Positions 1 through 6,137 of a stretch of 7,393 nt of DNA are shown here, in pieces. The position numbers and the translations under genes were made by a program. The notes under the pieces are model-generated. The model worked only from the letters and a program-made list of their open reading frames with translations, had not been told where the DNA came from and did not search any database. Origin of the DNA: Bacillota bacterium (GTDB lineage Bacteria > Bacillota > Clostridia > Lachnospirales > Lachnospiraceae); NCBI GenBank assembly GCA_023420935.1, contig JAEZUR010000014.1, positions 1 through 7,393 of the forward strand, given 5' to 3'. Every line of letters begins with the position of its first letter. Within the stretch, counting starts at the first letter, position 1.

Positions 1-139
1 CTACGAACTTCATCCAAGCGAGAGCGTGTTGCGAATCAGATTATATTGTGTCTCACTGTATTATAGACATACCTTGTGCAAATTGACTCACCAACATCTT
101 CAATTCGACTCACATACATCTTCATATCAAATAGTCAAA
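1..139. other. Intergenic stretch downstream of htrA, no gene supported
   Basis: No credible gene lies in these 139 bases before the window edge. A plus-strand frame is open from base 2 into the htrA antisense region, but it is rich in Cys, His, Tyr and Arg, has no ribosome binding site and matches no family I recognise. The stretch contains an imperfect tandem repeat (81-123). GACTCAC occurs at 85-91 and 107-113, with the variant GTCTCAC at 50-56. No hairpin followed by a T-run marks the end of the htrA transcript. It may be part of a dispersed intergenic repeat, but that is only a guess from its texture. Confidence 0.55.
81..123. repeat. Imperfect tandem direct repeat, two units of 21 and 22 bp
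   Basis: Unit 1 (81-101) and unit 2 (102-123) are adjacent. Both begin AATT, contain GACTCAC and end ACATCTTC. They differ by one inserted C after AATT and two substitutions. The pair lies 17 bp beyond the htrA stop codon on the minus strand, in non-coding DNA. Function is unknown. It could be a simple local duplication, a protein-binding array or part of a larger dispersed repeat. Confidence 0.7.
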
Positions 140-1486
140 CTATTTATTCGTATCCTGTTTCGGAATAGCCACATCTGCCTTACTCCCAAGCGTAACACTA
201 ACTTCTTTTTCATTATATTGCCCATTCTCAAGAACCTTAATCGTAAACTTAGCTACTGTTCCTGCTTTGGTATAAGAAAGCTTTGTTTGAAGCTCTTCCA
301 TCGTAGCAATCTCATTTCCATTAAAACCTGTTATGATATTTCCTACAACCAATCCAGCTTTCAGGGCTGGTGAATTATCAGAAACTTGACCGATATAGAT
401 ACCAATAGGCATATTAAATCTTTCTGCATATTCTGCTGTTACATCCTGACCTACGATTCCTAAATAAGCCTGTTGTGATTCTGGTATTTCTTCGCGGTTC
501 ATTAAATCATTGATAATAGGTACCGCTTTTGAGATTGGAATCGCATATCCCATACCTTCTACTTCTTCTGATGCATATTTCACAGAATTAATTCCGATTA
601 ATTCTCCTTTGGAGTTTAATAATGCTCCACCACTGTTACCAGGATTAATCGCTGCATCTGTCTGTAATAATTTCATAGAAGAATCTTCCACTGCAACGGT
701 TCTATCTTTTGCACTAATATACCCTACTGTAACAGATTGTCCGTAACCAAGTGCATTTCCTATGGCGATTGCCATTTCTCCAACCTTCACAGCATCTGAA
801 TCGCCTAACGTAGCAATCTTAATCTTATTTTGGGTATCATCGGATAAGTCTGCTAATTTAACAGAAACCACTGCTAAGTCTGCCGATGAATCAGTACCTT
901 TTACGGTAGCAGCTGCTACTTTTTCATCCACAAATGTAACTTCTACTTTTGTCGCACCTTCTACTACGTGATTATTGGTTGCAACTAAAACCTCATTCTT
1001 ATTCTGACCAATAATGATACCAGATCCGCTGCCCGTTGCCTGATTCTCATGCACTTGCCCAAATATATCCATCTGATTCTGAGTAGATGTACTTGTTATG
1101 GAAACGATAGATGGCATTACATTTTCAACCACACTTGCTACATCACCAGATCCAGCATTGGCAGTATTAGTAGTTGTAACTGCATCTACTTCATCACTTT
1201 TCTCGTTGGTTACTAAAGATGTATTATCAATATCTTTGTCAGATGATCCCTCAATTACATTTTTACTAGGAGTTCTGAAACGATCCGTTGCATAATTATA
1301 TCCTTGAAAGCTAATTCCACCAATTAATCCAAATACAGCAGCATAAACAGTTAGTTTAAGAAAACCCTTGCTTTTTCTTGGCTGTTTAGGTTCTTTCCCG
1401 CCTCCGACTTCTTGTTCAGAAATAACTTCTGAATCAATGGTTGTATGATAAGTTTGGTTGTTTTCATTTTGATATTCATTGTACAT
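140..1486 (-). CDS. htrA: Membrane-anchored HtrA/DegP-like serine protease with one PDZ domain
   Basis: This 448-residue protein is predicted to be an S1C-family protease that degrades or surveys misfolded proteins outside the membrane. Residues 1-41 are polar and end in a basic stretch (KEPKQPRKSK). A single membrane segment spans about 42-62, giving an N-in, C-out topology. A Ser/Thr/Asp-rich linker follows (about 70-115), then the trypsin-like domain. The catalytic triad is visible: His173 in NNHVV, Asp203 in SADLAVV and Ser285 in NPGNSGGALL. One PDZ domain occupies about 340-435. Length and layout fit Gram-positive HtrA/HtrB/YyxA proteins. The frame stays open upstream to 1615, overlapping the end of pheA, but the start at 1486 has AAAGGAG 8 nt before it, and the extra 43 residues do not resemble the family. 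The gene is 106 nt downstream of pheA on the same strand. Cotranscription is possible, and I see no convincing promoter of its own. The family is certain; its substrates are unknown. Confidence 0.95.
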   Translation of the reverse strand: MYNEYQNENNQTYHTTIDSEVISEQEVGGGKEPKQPRKSKGFLKLTVYAAVFGLIGGISFQGYNYATDRFRTPSKNVIEGSSDKDIDNTSLVTNEKSDEVDAVTTTNTANAGSGDVASVVENVMPSIVSITSTSTQNQMDIFGQVHENQATGSGSGIIIGQNKNEVLVATNNHVVEGATKVEVTFVDEKVAAATVKGTDSSADLAVVSVKLADLSDDTQNKIKIATLGDSDAVKVGEMAIAIGNALGYGQSVTVGYISAKDRTVAVEDSSMKLLQTDAAINPGNSGGALLNSKGELIGINSVKYASEEVEGMGYAIPISKAVPIINDLMNREEIPESQQAYLGIVGQDVTAEYAERFNMPIGIYIGQVSDNSPALKAGLVVGNIITGFNGNEIATMEELQTKLSYTKAGTVAKFTIKVLENGQYNEKEVSVTLGSKADVAIPKQDTNK

Positions 1487-1494
1487 AATGTATT

Positions 1495-1501
1495 CTCCTT
1501 T
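1495..1501 (-). promoter_or_regulatory. htrA ribosome binding site
   Basis: Reads AAAGGAG on the minus strand, 8 nt before the ATG at 1486. It decides the start in favour of the shorter 448-residue protein, because the in-frame ATG at 1615 lies inside the 3' end of pheA. Confidence 0.85.
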
Positions 1502-1592
1502 CAACTTCTGATTTATTTGATATCTAGAGTTTAACAGGAAATTATGTACACTTTGTGTTCTAATTCTGAAAAAAATGTGAAGAAGATTAAAC

Positions 1593-2729
1593 TTAAACCG
1601 TAGGGTAATTGCCAAGCATCATTAAACTTACCGCCTCTTCTTGAATGCCATTGATTGCATTCTTCACACCAGGGTCAGAAAGGTTTCCTTCAAAATCAAC
1701 GAAAAAGCGATACTCCCACTTCTTTCCTAAGATTGGCCTGGACTCAATCTTAGTCATACTTAGATTATTATAGATAAAATGTGACAGCATATTAAATAAT
1801 GTTCCACTCTCATGAGGAAGTTCAAAACAGATACTGACTTTATTGGCTTTCTCTAAATACATTTTCTTGCTTGAAATGATTATGAATCTAGTAGAGTTGG
1901 TATCATCAAAATTAATATTATCCGCAAGAACTTCTAGTCCATAATACTCTGCTGTTCTTCTACTTGCAATGGCTGCCTGAGATGGATCTTGATCCTTTAA
2001 TACCTTTTCTGCACTGGCAGCTGTACTTAAGTAATCAATCTTTTGGATATAATTATGTTCCTCTAGAAACTGAGCACATTGCATCAATGGCTGTGGATGA
2101 GAATAAACTTTCTTAAGTTCCTCTATCTTGCTTCCCTTTAGTCCCAATAATACATTATGAATTTTAACTACATGTTCACCAACAATATAATTATCATAAT
2201 CCACTAACAGATCATAGATATCCGTAATTCCTCCTGTGGAAGAATTCTCTATAGGTAACACACCATAATCTGCCTTACCGTCTTTTACCGCTTGCATAAC
2301 ACCCTTAAAAGTCAGCTCATTAAAATTATCAATTTCTTTTCCAAAATACTCTTCCATAGCCTGTTCCGTATAAGTTCCCTTGGCACCAAAGAATACCACT
2401 TTGGTCTTATCGTTCCTACTCAACTGATTTATTCGTTCAAAAGACAGGTCACTACTGTAAGTATCAATTAATCCATATTGAAATTTTCTACTCATAGACA
2501 TAATTTGCGTAAACAATTCACGTATTCCATGACGATTAAACTCATTACTAGCTAAACTGGTCAGAACCTTTAATTTTTCAGTTTCTCTCTCTTTATCAAA
2601 TACTTTCTTCCCTGTTTTACTTTTATATTCAGCTACTTCCTGTGCCAATTCCATTCTATTTTCAAATAATTTTACAATTTCCCGATCTATTTTATCAATT
2701 TTTGCTCTACTCTCTTGTAAATCTAACAT
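1593..2729 (-). CDS. pheA: Bifunctional chorismate mutase / prephenate dehydratase (P-protein)
   Basis: This 378-residue cytoplasmic enzyme converts chorismate to prephenate and then to phenylpyruvate, the precursor of phenylalanine. Residues 1-88 are an AroQ chorismate mutase. By comparison with the E. coli domain, the active-site set Arg8, Arg25, Lys36, Asp45, Arg48, Glu49 and Gln84 is present. Residues 108-287 are the prephenate dehydratase, with FFGAKGTYTEQA, PIENSSTGGI (159-168), YSHPQPL (209-215) and the NSTRF motif (278-282). Residues 297-375 form an ACT domain with ESGTLFNML and the phenylalanine-binding ESRP motif (329-332), so feedback inhibition by phenylalanine is expected. Length is normal for a P-protein. 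The start at 2729 has AGGAG 5 nt upstream. An in-frame ATG at 2765 would add 12 residues but lacks a ribosome binding site. The gene has its own strong promoter and a leader hairpin, with no Phe-rich leader peptide or T-box. Confidence 0.96.
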   Translation of the reverse strand: MLDLQESRAKIDKIDREIVKLFENRMELAQEVAEYKSKTGKKVFDKERETEKLKVLTSLASNEFNRHGIRELFTQIMSMSRKFQYGLIDTYSSDLSFERINQLSRNDKTKVVFFGAKGTYTEQAMEEYFGKEIDNFNELTFKGVMQAVKDGKADYGVLPIENSSTGGITDIYDLLVDYDNYIVGEHVVKIHNVLLGLKGSKIEELKKVYSHPQPLMQCAQFLEEHNYIQKIDYLSTAASAEKVLKDQDPSQAAIASRRTAEYYGLEVLADNINFDDTNSTRFIIISSKKMYLEKANKVSICFELPHESGTLFNMLSHFIYNNLSMTKIESRPILGKKWEYRFFVDFEGNLSDPGVKNAINGIQEEAVSLMMLGNYPTV

Positions 2730-2734
2730 ATATA

Positions 2735-2739
2735 CTCCT
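2735..2739 (-). promoter_or_regulatory. pheA ribosome binding site
   Basis: Reads AGGAG (within GAAGGAG) on the minus strand, 5 nt before the ATG at 2729. It supports that start over the in-frame ATG at 2765. Confidence 0.8.
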
Positions 2740-2767
2740 TCTGCCCTCCAAGGCCTTGTATTCATAG

Positions 2768-2801
2768 AAGCACTTTGGGCTACTAAAGAGTAAAAGTGCT
2801 T
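2768..2801 (-). promoter_or_regulatory. Hairpin at the 5' end of the pheA transcript
   Basis: Arms AAGCACTTT (2768-2776) and AAAGTGCTT (2793-2801) pair perfectly over 9 bp. Inside them, TACT (2781-2784) and AGTA (2789-2792) add 4 bp around a 4-base loop, leaving one 4-base bulge. The pheA -10 box is at 2809-2814, so transcription should start near 2802 and the mRNA would begin almost exactly with this stem. Likely roles are mRNA protection or a regulatory leader. Read on the plus strand the stem is followed by six T residues, as in an intrinsic terminator, but no plus-strand gene lies upstream to be terminated. Confidence 0.7.
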
Positions 2802-2808
2802 TTTTGAT

Positions 2809-2837
2809 ATTATATAATACTACTCTTAATGTTTCAA
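2809..2837 (-). promoter_or_regulatory. pheA promoter (sigma-A type)
   Basis: On the minus strand, TTGAAA (2832-2837) is followed by a 17-bp spacer and TATAAT (2809-2814). This is 5 of 6 and 6 of 6 matches to the housekeeping consensus at ideal spacing. The predicted start, near 2802, leaves a leader of about 73 nt. It is arranged back to back with the promoter at 2853-2881, the two -35 boxes being 15 bp apart. Confidence 0.85.
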
Positions 2838-2852
2838 GAAAAATGATATTTA

Positions 2853-2881
2853 TTGCTATTTATTGGAGATAATACTATAAT
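2853..2881 (+). promoter_or_regulatory. Promoter of the propeller-protein gene (sigma-A type)
   Basis: TTGCTA (2853-2858) is followed by a 17-bp spacer and a perfect TATAAT (2876-2881). The -35 matches at 4 of 6 positions. The predicted start near 2888 would give a short leader of about 27 nt before the ATG at 2915. A weaker alternative, TTGGAG at 2863-2868, has no good -10 at the right distance. Confidence 0.7.
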
Positions 2882-2900
2882 ATAAGTATATAAATTACAT

Positions 2901-2905
2901 AGGAG
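2901..2905 (+). promoter_or_regulatory. Ribosome binding site that sets the start at 2915
   Basis: AGGAG lies 9 nt before the ATG at 2915. An earlier in-frame ATG at 2906 directly abuts this site and is too close to use it, so the protein begins MKKRL rather than MVFMKKRL. Confidence 0.8.
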
Positions 2906-2914
2906 ATGGTATTT

Positions 2915-3931
2915 ATGAAAAAGAGACTTGTGCTTATTTTAATACTCATTATTTTTGTCATAGGCGCAATATTAACTTATCTTAGTAATAGAACAGCATA
3001 TAATCCGGATGGTACCGTAGGAAACTCCTCTGGTAATCTATTAAATGGAGGACTTTTTTGTGAATATAACAATAAGGTATACTTTAGTAATCCCAATGAT
3101 GGAGGTTCCTTATATGTAATGGATCAAGAAGCAAAAAACTATAAGAAATTACATACGGACAAAGTATCCTATCTTAATGTAGCCGGTAAATATATCTTCT
3201 ACTGCAGAAAGAATAATGAACGGGAAGAGAGCTCCGCTGATTTCTTTCTCTTTAATAATACTGGAGTTTATCGTATTAACAAAGATGGAACTGGATTTAT
3301 CACATTAAGTTCTGAACCAGCCGATACGGTAAGCTTAGGCGGCAATTATGTTTATTATCAACACTTTGATCAAGAAATTGGAATGCAATTATTTAAAGTA
3401 AAATTAAATGGTAAAGAGGAGTCATTAGTTCTAAGGGATCCAGTATCCCCTCATGCGATACTTGGAAATACTCTTTATTATACCAATATCGATAAAAATC
3501 ATAACTTAAAAGCAATGGATTTAACAACTGGAAGATCTAAAACACTATACGACGGAAACAGTTCCAGCTGTCTCGTTACAGATCGTTATATTTATTATCT
3601 TTCCAATACAGATAACTATGCCATTGGTCGTGTGAACTTAGATGGTTCTGATCCAACCATAATTGTAAATGAACGGTGTGCAACCTTTAATCTTAGTCCA
3701 AGTGGAAAATATCTATATTATCAAGTGGATGATGGAGAAAACAACAGAATTTGCATGATGAATGTGGAAACACAGGATTCTAAGACTATTTTAGAAGGTG
3801 ATTTTAATCACATTAGTACGACGAGTAATTATGTATTTTTCCAAAAGTTTAATTCCAACGAAACATACATTATGGATACAGGCAGCGAAGGCACTGTAAC
3901 CGCCTTCAACCCACCTATTCTTGAAGATTAA
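2915..3931 (+). CDS. Membrane-anchored beta-propeller-like protein (DUF5050 type), function unknown
   Basis: This 338-residue protein starts with MKKR and a hydrophobic segment (about 4-23). There is no lipobox cysteine and no clear signal-peptidase site, so it is probably an N-terminally anchored protein facing outside. The rest contains seven repeats of a short aromatic strand, with the pattern (G/N/D)xY(I/V/L)YY. They are at 52-58, 91-97, 143-149, 184-190, 223-229, 264-270 and 304-310, mostly 39-41 residues apart. Strands such as YRINKDG and RVNLDGSD fall between some of them. This pattern is typical of DUF5050/TolB-like propellers, and seven repeats would make one closed ring. No catalytic motif is visible. 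It has its own promoter and is convergent with the folate operon, so the context gives no functional clue. Ligand binding or a cell-envelope role is a guess. Confidence 0.85.
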   Translation: MKKRLVLILILIIFVIGAILTYLSNRTAYNPDGTVGNSSGNLLNGGLFCEYNNKVYFSNPNDGGSLYVMDQEAKNYKKLHTDKVSYLNVAGKYIFYCRKNNEREESSADFFLFNNTGVYRINKDGTGFITLSSEPADTVSLGGNYVYYQHFDQEIGMQLFKVKLNGKEESLVLRDPVSPHAILGNTLYYTNIDKNHNLKAMDLTTGRSKTLYDGNSSSCLVTDRYIYYLSNTDNYAIGRVNLDGSDPTIIVNERCATFNLSPSGKYLYYQVDDGENNRICMMNVETQDSKTILEGDFNHISTTSNYVFFQKFNSNETYIMDTGSEGTVTAFNPPILED

Positions 3932-3978
3932 TGATTCCAATTCATAAACTCACTTGACTTATGACATCAACCATCAGT
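3932..3978. other. Convergent intergenic gap without a clear terminator
   Basis: This 47-bp gap separates the stop of the plus-strand propeller gene from the stop of the minus-strand folB-folK gene. I see only weak, short inverted repeats (CATAA with TTATG, 5 bp) and no T-run after them in either direction. Transcripts from the two sides may overlap, or termination may use another mechanism. Confidence 0.5.
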
Positions 3979-4788
3979 CTATAATTTGTTTCGTAACTCC
4001 ATAACTGTTTGTTCTAGCACCGGATGCTTTTGCTCTGGTGCTATTTTTGATAAAGGTTCTAGTACAAATTCCCGTTTGTGCATCTCTGGGTGTGGAATCG
4101 TTAATGTATCAGAATTAATAATCTTTTTATCATAAAATAGAATATCTAGATCAATGGTTCTAGGACCCCAGTGTATCATTCTTTCTCTCTTTAACGCTTT
4201 CTCAATCTCATGTAGAAAGGTTAATAATTCATCTGGTGTTTTTAATGTACGAAGTTCCAGAGCCCCATTTAAAAAATCATCTTGTTCCACTTCTCCTACT
4301 GGTTTCGTCACAATAAAATCGGAAACCTTAGTAACAATGCATTCGTCGTCTTCATTGAGATAACGGATAGCCTGATTCAGATTTTCCTCTTTATCACCTA
4401 GATTGGAGCCGATTCCTAGATATACCCGGTGCCATTTGCGTTTTGCTTCCACAGAAACTGTATCAATTGGTAAAAGAATCGGTGCCCATGGTTTCTTTAC
4501 TTTTAATTTAATCTTTTCTATCAGGGGAAATGCTACTAAAATATCATGAGCCATATGTTCAACAACTGCTTCAATTAATTTATACATGTTGTTTTCCATA
4601 AACTTCTTAATGAAATGTGCAACCTCTGCATAATTAATGGAATCTACAATATCATCTGTTTTTCCGGATTTATGAATATCTGTATATAACGTTGCCGACA
4701 CCAAGAATTTCTGACCCAAAATATTCTCTTCCTTTAGAACACCATGATAACAATAAACCTCTAAATCTTTTATCTTTATCTTATCCAT
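3979..4788 (-). CDS. folBK: FolB-FolK fusion: dihydroneopterin aldolase / HPPK
   Basis: This 269-residue cytoplasmic fusion carries out two consecutive folate steps. The aldolase cleaves 7,8-dihydroneopterin to 6-hydroxymethyl-7,8-dihydropterin, and the kinase pyrophosphorylates that product with ATP. FolB is residues 1-118, with YCYHGVLKEEN (12-22; Glu21 aligns with the catalytic Glu), INYAEV, LIEAVVEHMA and KKPWAPI (98-104; Lys99 the likely catalytic Lys). FolK is residues 120-269, with YLGIGSNLGD (123-132), DFLNGALEL (171-179), the metal-binding HWGPRTIDLDILFYD (206-220; Asp213 and Asp215) and IPHPEMHKREFVLEPL (231-246). There is almost no linker. The start at 4788 has CCCTCCT on the plus strand (AGGAGGG) at good spacing; an in-frame ATG at 4809 is upstream of that site. 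The start lies inside the last codons of folP, overlapping by 8 nt, so translational coupling is likely. This is the last gene of the operon. Confidence 0.95.
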   Translation of the reverse strand: MDKIKIKDLEVYCYHGVLKEENILGQKFLVSATLYTDIHKSGKTDDIVDSINYAEVAHFIKKFMENNMYKLIEAVVEHMAHDILVAFPLIEKIKLKVKKPWAPILLPIDTVSVEAKRKWHRVYLGIGSNLGDKEENLNQAIRYLNEDDECIVTKVSDFIVTKPVGEVEQDDFLNGALELRTLKTPDELLTFLHEIEKALKRERMIHWGPRTIDLDILFYDKKIINSDTLTIPHPEMHKREFVLEPLSKIAPEQKHPVLEQTVMELRNKL

Positions 4789-5620
4789 TGGTTCCCTCCT
4801 TATCTTCATACAAGATAGCTTCTGTCATGCGGATTGCCCTTACATTGCCAAGTACATTATGAACCCTAACAAAATGACATCCTTTGGTTACTGCTAGTAC
4901 ACTGGTTGCAATAGTACCTTCTTCCCGCTCTGTGACAGGTAAATCAAGGGTTAGTCCAATGACAGATTTTCTTGAGGTTCCGAGTAAAATTGGCATATCA
5001 AAACTCATGAAATCCTCTAGATGGCGGATCACCTCTAGATTCATTTCTCTTGTTTTGGCGAAACCGACGCCTGGATCTATGATTATTTTATCTTTTGGGA
5101 TTTCATGTTTAAAAGCAATCTGTATCGATTCTTTAAGATCAGATAACACATCTTTTCGAAAATCCGTATAATTCTTATCTTCTCGATTGTGCATCAGGCA
5201 TACAGCAACATTATATTTTTTAATCACCAATGCCATCTCTGAATCATATTTTAATCCCCAGATATCATTTACCAAATCAGCACCTGCTAAGATTGCAGCT
5301 TCAGCCACTTTACTTTTATAGGTATCAATAGAGATAGGAATGTCACACTGTTCCTTTATTGCCTTTATAATGGGTACGACTCGGTTTATCTCCTCCTCAT
5401 CGGAAATCTGAATATACCCTGGTCTGGTAGACTCACCGCCAACATCAATAATATCTGCACCTTCCGCTATCAACCTTTTGGCTTGTAATACGGAGTCTTC
5501 CATATTGTTATAATTACCCCCATCCGAAAAGGAGTCTGGAGTTACATTTAAGATTCCCATCACATAGGTTTTCTCACCAAAGATAAACTCCTTTGTACCA
5601 ATCTTCATACTTTTTATCAT
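4781..5620 (-). CDS. folP: Dihydropteroate synthase
   Basis: This 279-residue cytoplasmic TIM-barrel enzyme joins hydroxymethyl-dihydropterin pyrophosphate to p-aminobenzoate, forming dihydropteroate. It is the target of sulfonamides. All hallmark motifs are intact: MGILNVTPDSFSDGG (21-35), DVGGESTRPG (59-68), SIDTYK (97-102), NDIWG (118-122), DPGVGFAKT (182-190), GTSRKS (214-219) and VRVHNV (251-256). Length is typical. The start at 5620 has AGGAG 10 nt upstream, overlapping the stop codon of the HD-domain gene. A second in-frame Met at codon 5 is possible but further from that site. The gap to the HD gene is 13 nt and the end overlaps folBK by 8 nt. Confidence 0.97.
   Translation of the reverse strand: MIKSMKIGTKEFIFGEKTYVMGILNVTPDSFSDGGNYNNMEDSVLQAKRLIAEGADIIDVGGESTRPGYIQISDEEEINRVVPIIKAIKEQCDIPISIDTYKSKVAEAAILAGADLVNDIWGLKYDSEMALVIKKYNVAVCLMHNREDKNYTDFRKDVLSDLKESIQIAFKHEIPKDKIIIDPGVGFAKTREMNLEVIRHLEDFMSFDMPILLGTSRKSVIGLTLDLPVTEREEGTIATSVLAVTKGCHFVRVHNVLGNVRAIRMTEAILYEDKEGTNG
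4794..4800 (-). promoter_or_regulatory. folBK ribosome binding site inside folP
   Basis: Reads AGGAGGG on the minus strand, about 5-6 nt before the ATG at 4788. It lies within the last codons of folP, so ribosomes finishing folP are positioned to restart on folBK. Confidence 0.85.
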
Positions 5621-5630
5621 CTCTGTATCA

Positions 5631-5635
5631 CTCCT
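5631..5635 (-). promoter_or_regulatory. folP ribosome binding site overlapping the upstream stop codon
   Basis: AGGAG on the minus strand shares bases with the TAG stop of the HD-domain gene (5634-5636). It lies 10 nt before the folP ATG, which is slightly long but acceptable, and points to coupled translation of the two genes. Confidence 0.7.
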
Positions 5636-6113
5636 ACCAAGTTAGTCTCTGATTCTTCTTATCGTCAGACCAATTACAGCTATCCTCTTCCCTACAAGTA
5701 AAACAATTTCTGGATAATTTATCTGCTTGATATATAATCTTATCAAGTTCATTGATTCCCATGGATTTCTTTCTATGATGAAAGATTGCCTGCACTATTT
5801 GATGTATCTCATCCTGGTCATATCCGCAGTTCTTTAAAATAGGTTCTGCCATCGTTGCACTTGTTTCATTATGTGGAAGTTGTTTCTCATATTGTAGGTA
5901 TTTCCCTATATCGTGAAGTAGGGCAATGGCATAAATAATATCCTTTTCTATGCCAAGCCCCTTTTCTAATGAAATAATATATGCAATTCTTCCAACATCT
6001 AACTGATGTGTTAATCCATGTTTACAATAAGTACGATCTGATTCCCATTTATTTAGCTCTTCCATAGCAGATTGATAGATAGGATGATTGATGATCTGAT
6101 TCATTCGATCCAT
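5634..6113 (-). CDS. HD-domain metal-dependent phosphohydrolase in the folate operon
   Basis: This 159-residue soluble protein belongs to the HD superfamily. Candidate metal ligands are His32 (in CKHGLTH), the His67-Asp68 pair in LLHDIGK, and Asp131 in QADKLS. HNETS (81-85) and FHHRK (111-115) look like the extra His-containing helices of phosphohydrolases such as the YqeK and OrnN-like groups. The C-terminus adds a cysteine cluster, Cys137, Cys140 and Cys146, in NCFTCREEDSCNW. The start at 6113 has GGGAG 7 nt upstream; Met4 is a less likely alternative. The gene sits between folE (24-nt gap) and folP (13-nt gap). Family membership is clear and substrate is not. Its position suggests removal of phosphate from dihydroneopterin triphosphate or monophosphate, the only biosynthetic step otherwise without an enzyme here. 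This is inference. A general nucleotide hydrolase is the main alternative. Confidence 0.9.
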   Translation of the reverse strand: MDRMNQIINHPIYQSAMEELNKWESDRTYCKHGLTHQLDVGRIAYIISLEKGLGIEKDIIYAIALLHDIGKYLQYEKQLPHNETSATMAEPILKNCGYDQDEIHQIVQAIFHHRKKSMGINELDKIIYQADKLSRNCFTCREEDSCNWSDDKKNQRLTW

Positions 6114-6137
6114 AATTACTCTCCCTATATAATCATA

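Noticed and set aside
60..65. TATAAT on the minus strand in the left intergenic stretch
   Set aside because: No acceptable -35 at 16-18 bp upstream and no visible gene downstream; a chance match in AT-rich DNA.
129..145. 7-bp inverted repeat AAATAGT / ACTATTT over the htrA stop
   Set aside because: The stem is AT-only except for one pair, the loop is three bases and no T-run follows on either strand, so it is not a convincing terminator.
26..373. Plus-strand open frame at the left edge
   Set aside because: It has no ribosome binding site, an odd composition rich in Cys, His and Arg, and most of it is antisense to the conserved PDZ region of htrA.
1487..1592. Possible separate htrA promoter
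   Set aside because: CATAAT-like boxes exist but no matching -35 at proper spacing; the only inverted repeat (ACAC-AAA-GTGT) is too short to call an operator.
1487..1615. 43-residue N-terminal extension of HtrA
   Set aside because: It overlaps the pheA end, has no ribosome binding site at 1615 and does not resemble the family; the start at 1486 has a strong site.
2749..2758. Perfect 10-bp palindrome CAAGGCCTTG in the pheA leader
   Set aside because: It is short, a single copy, and not placed like an operator relative to the promoter; it could be chance.
2768..2805. Intrinsic terminator on the plus strand (stem followed by six T)
   Set aside because: The shape fits, but no plus-strand gene lies upstream. 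The A-tract/T-tract arises next to the pheA start site, so a 5' leader hairpin of pheA is the better reading.
4154..5171. Plus-strand open frames inside folBK and folP
   Set aside because: They are antisense to fully conserved enzyme domains and have no ribosome binding sites or recognisable products.
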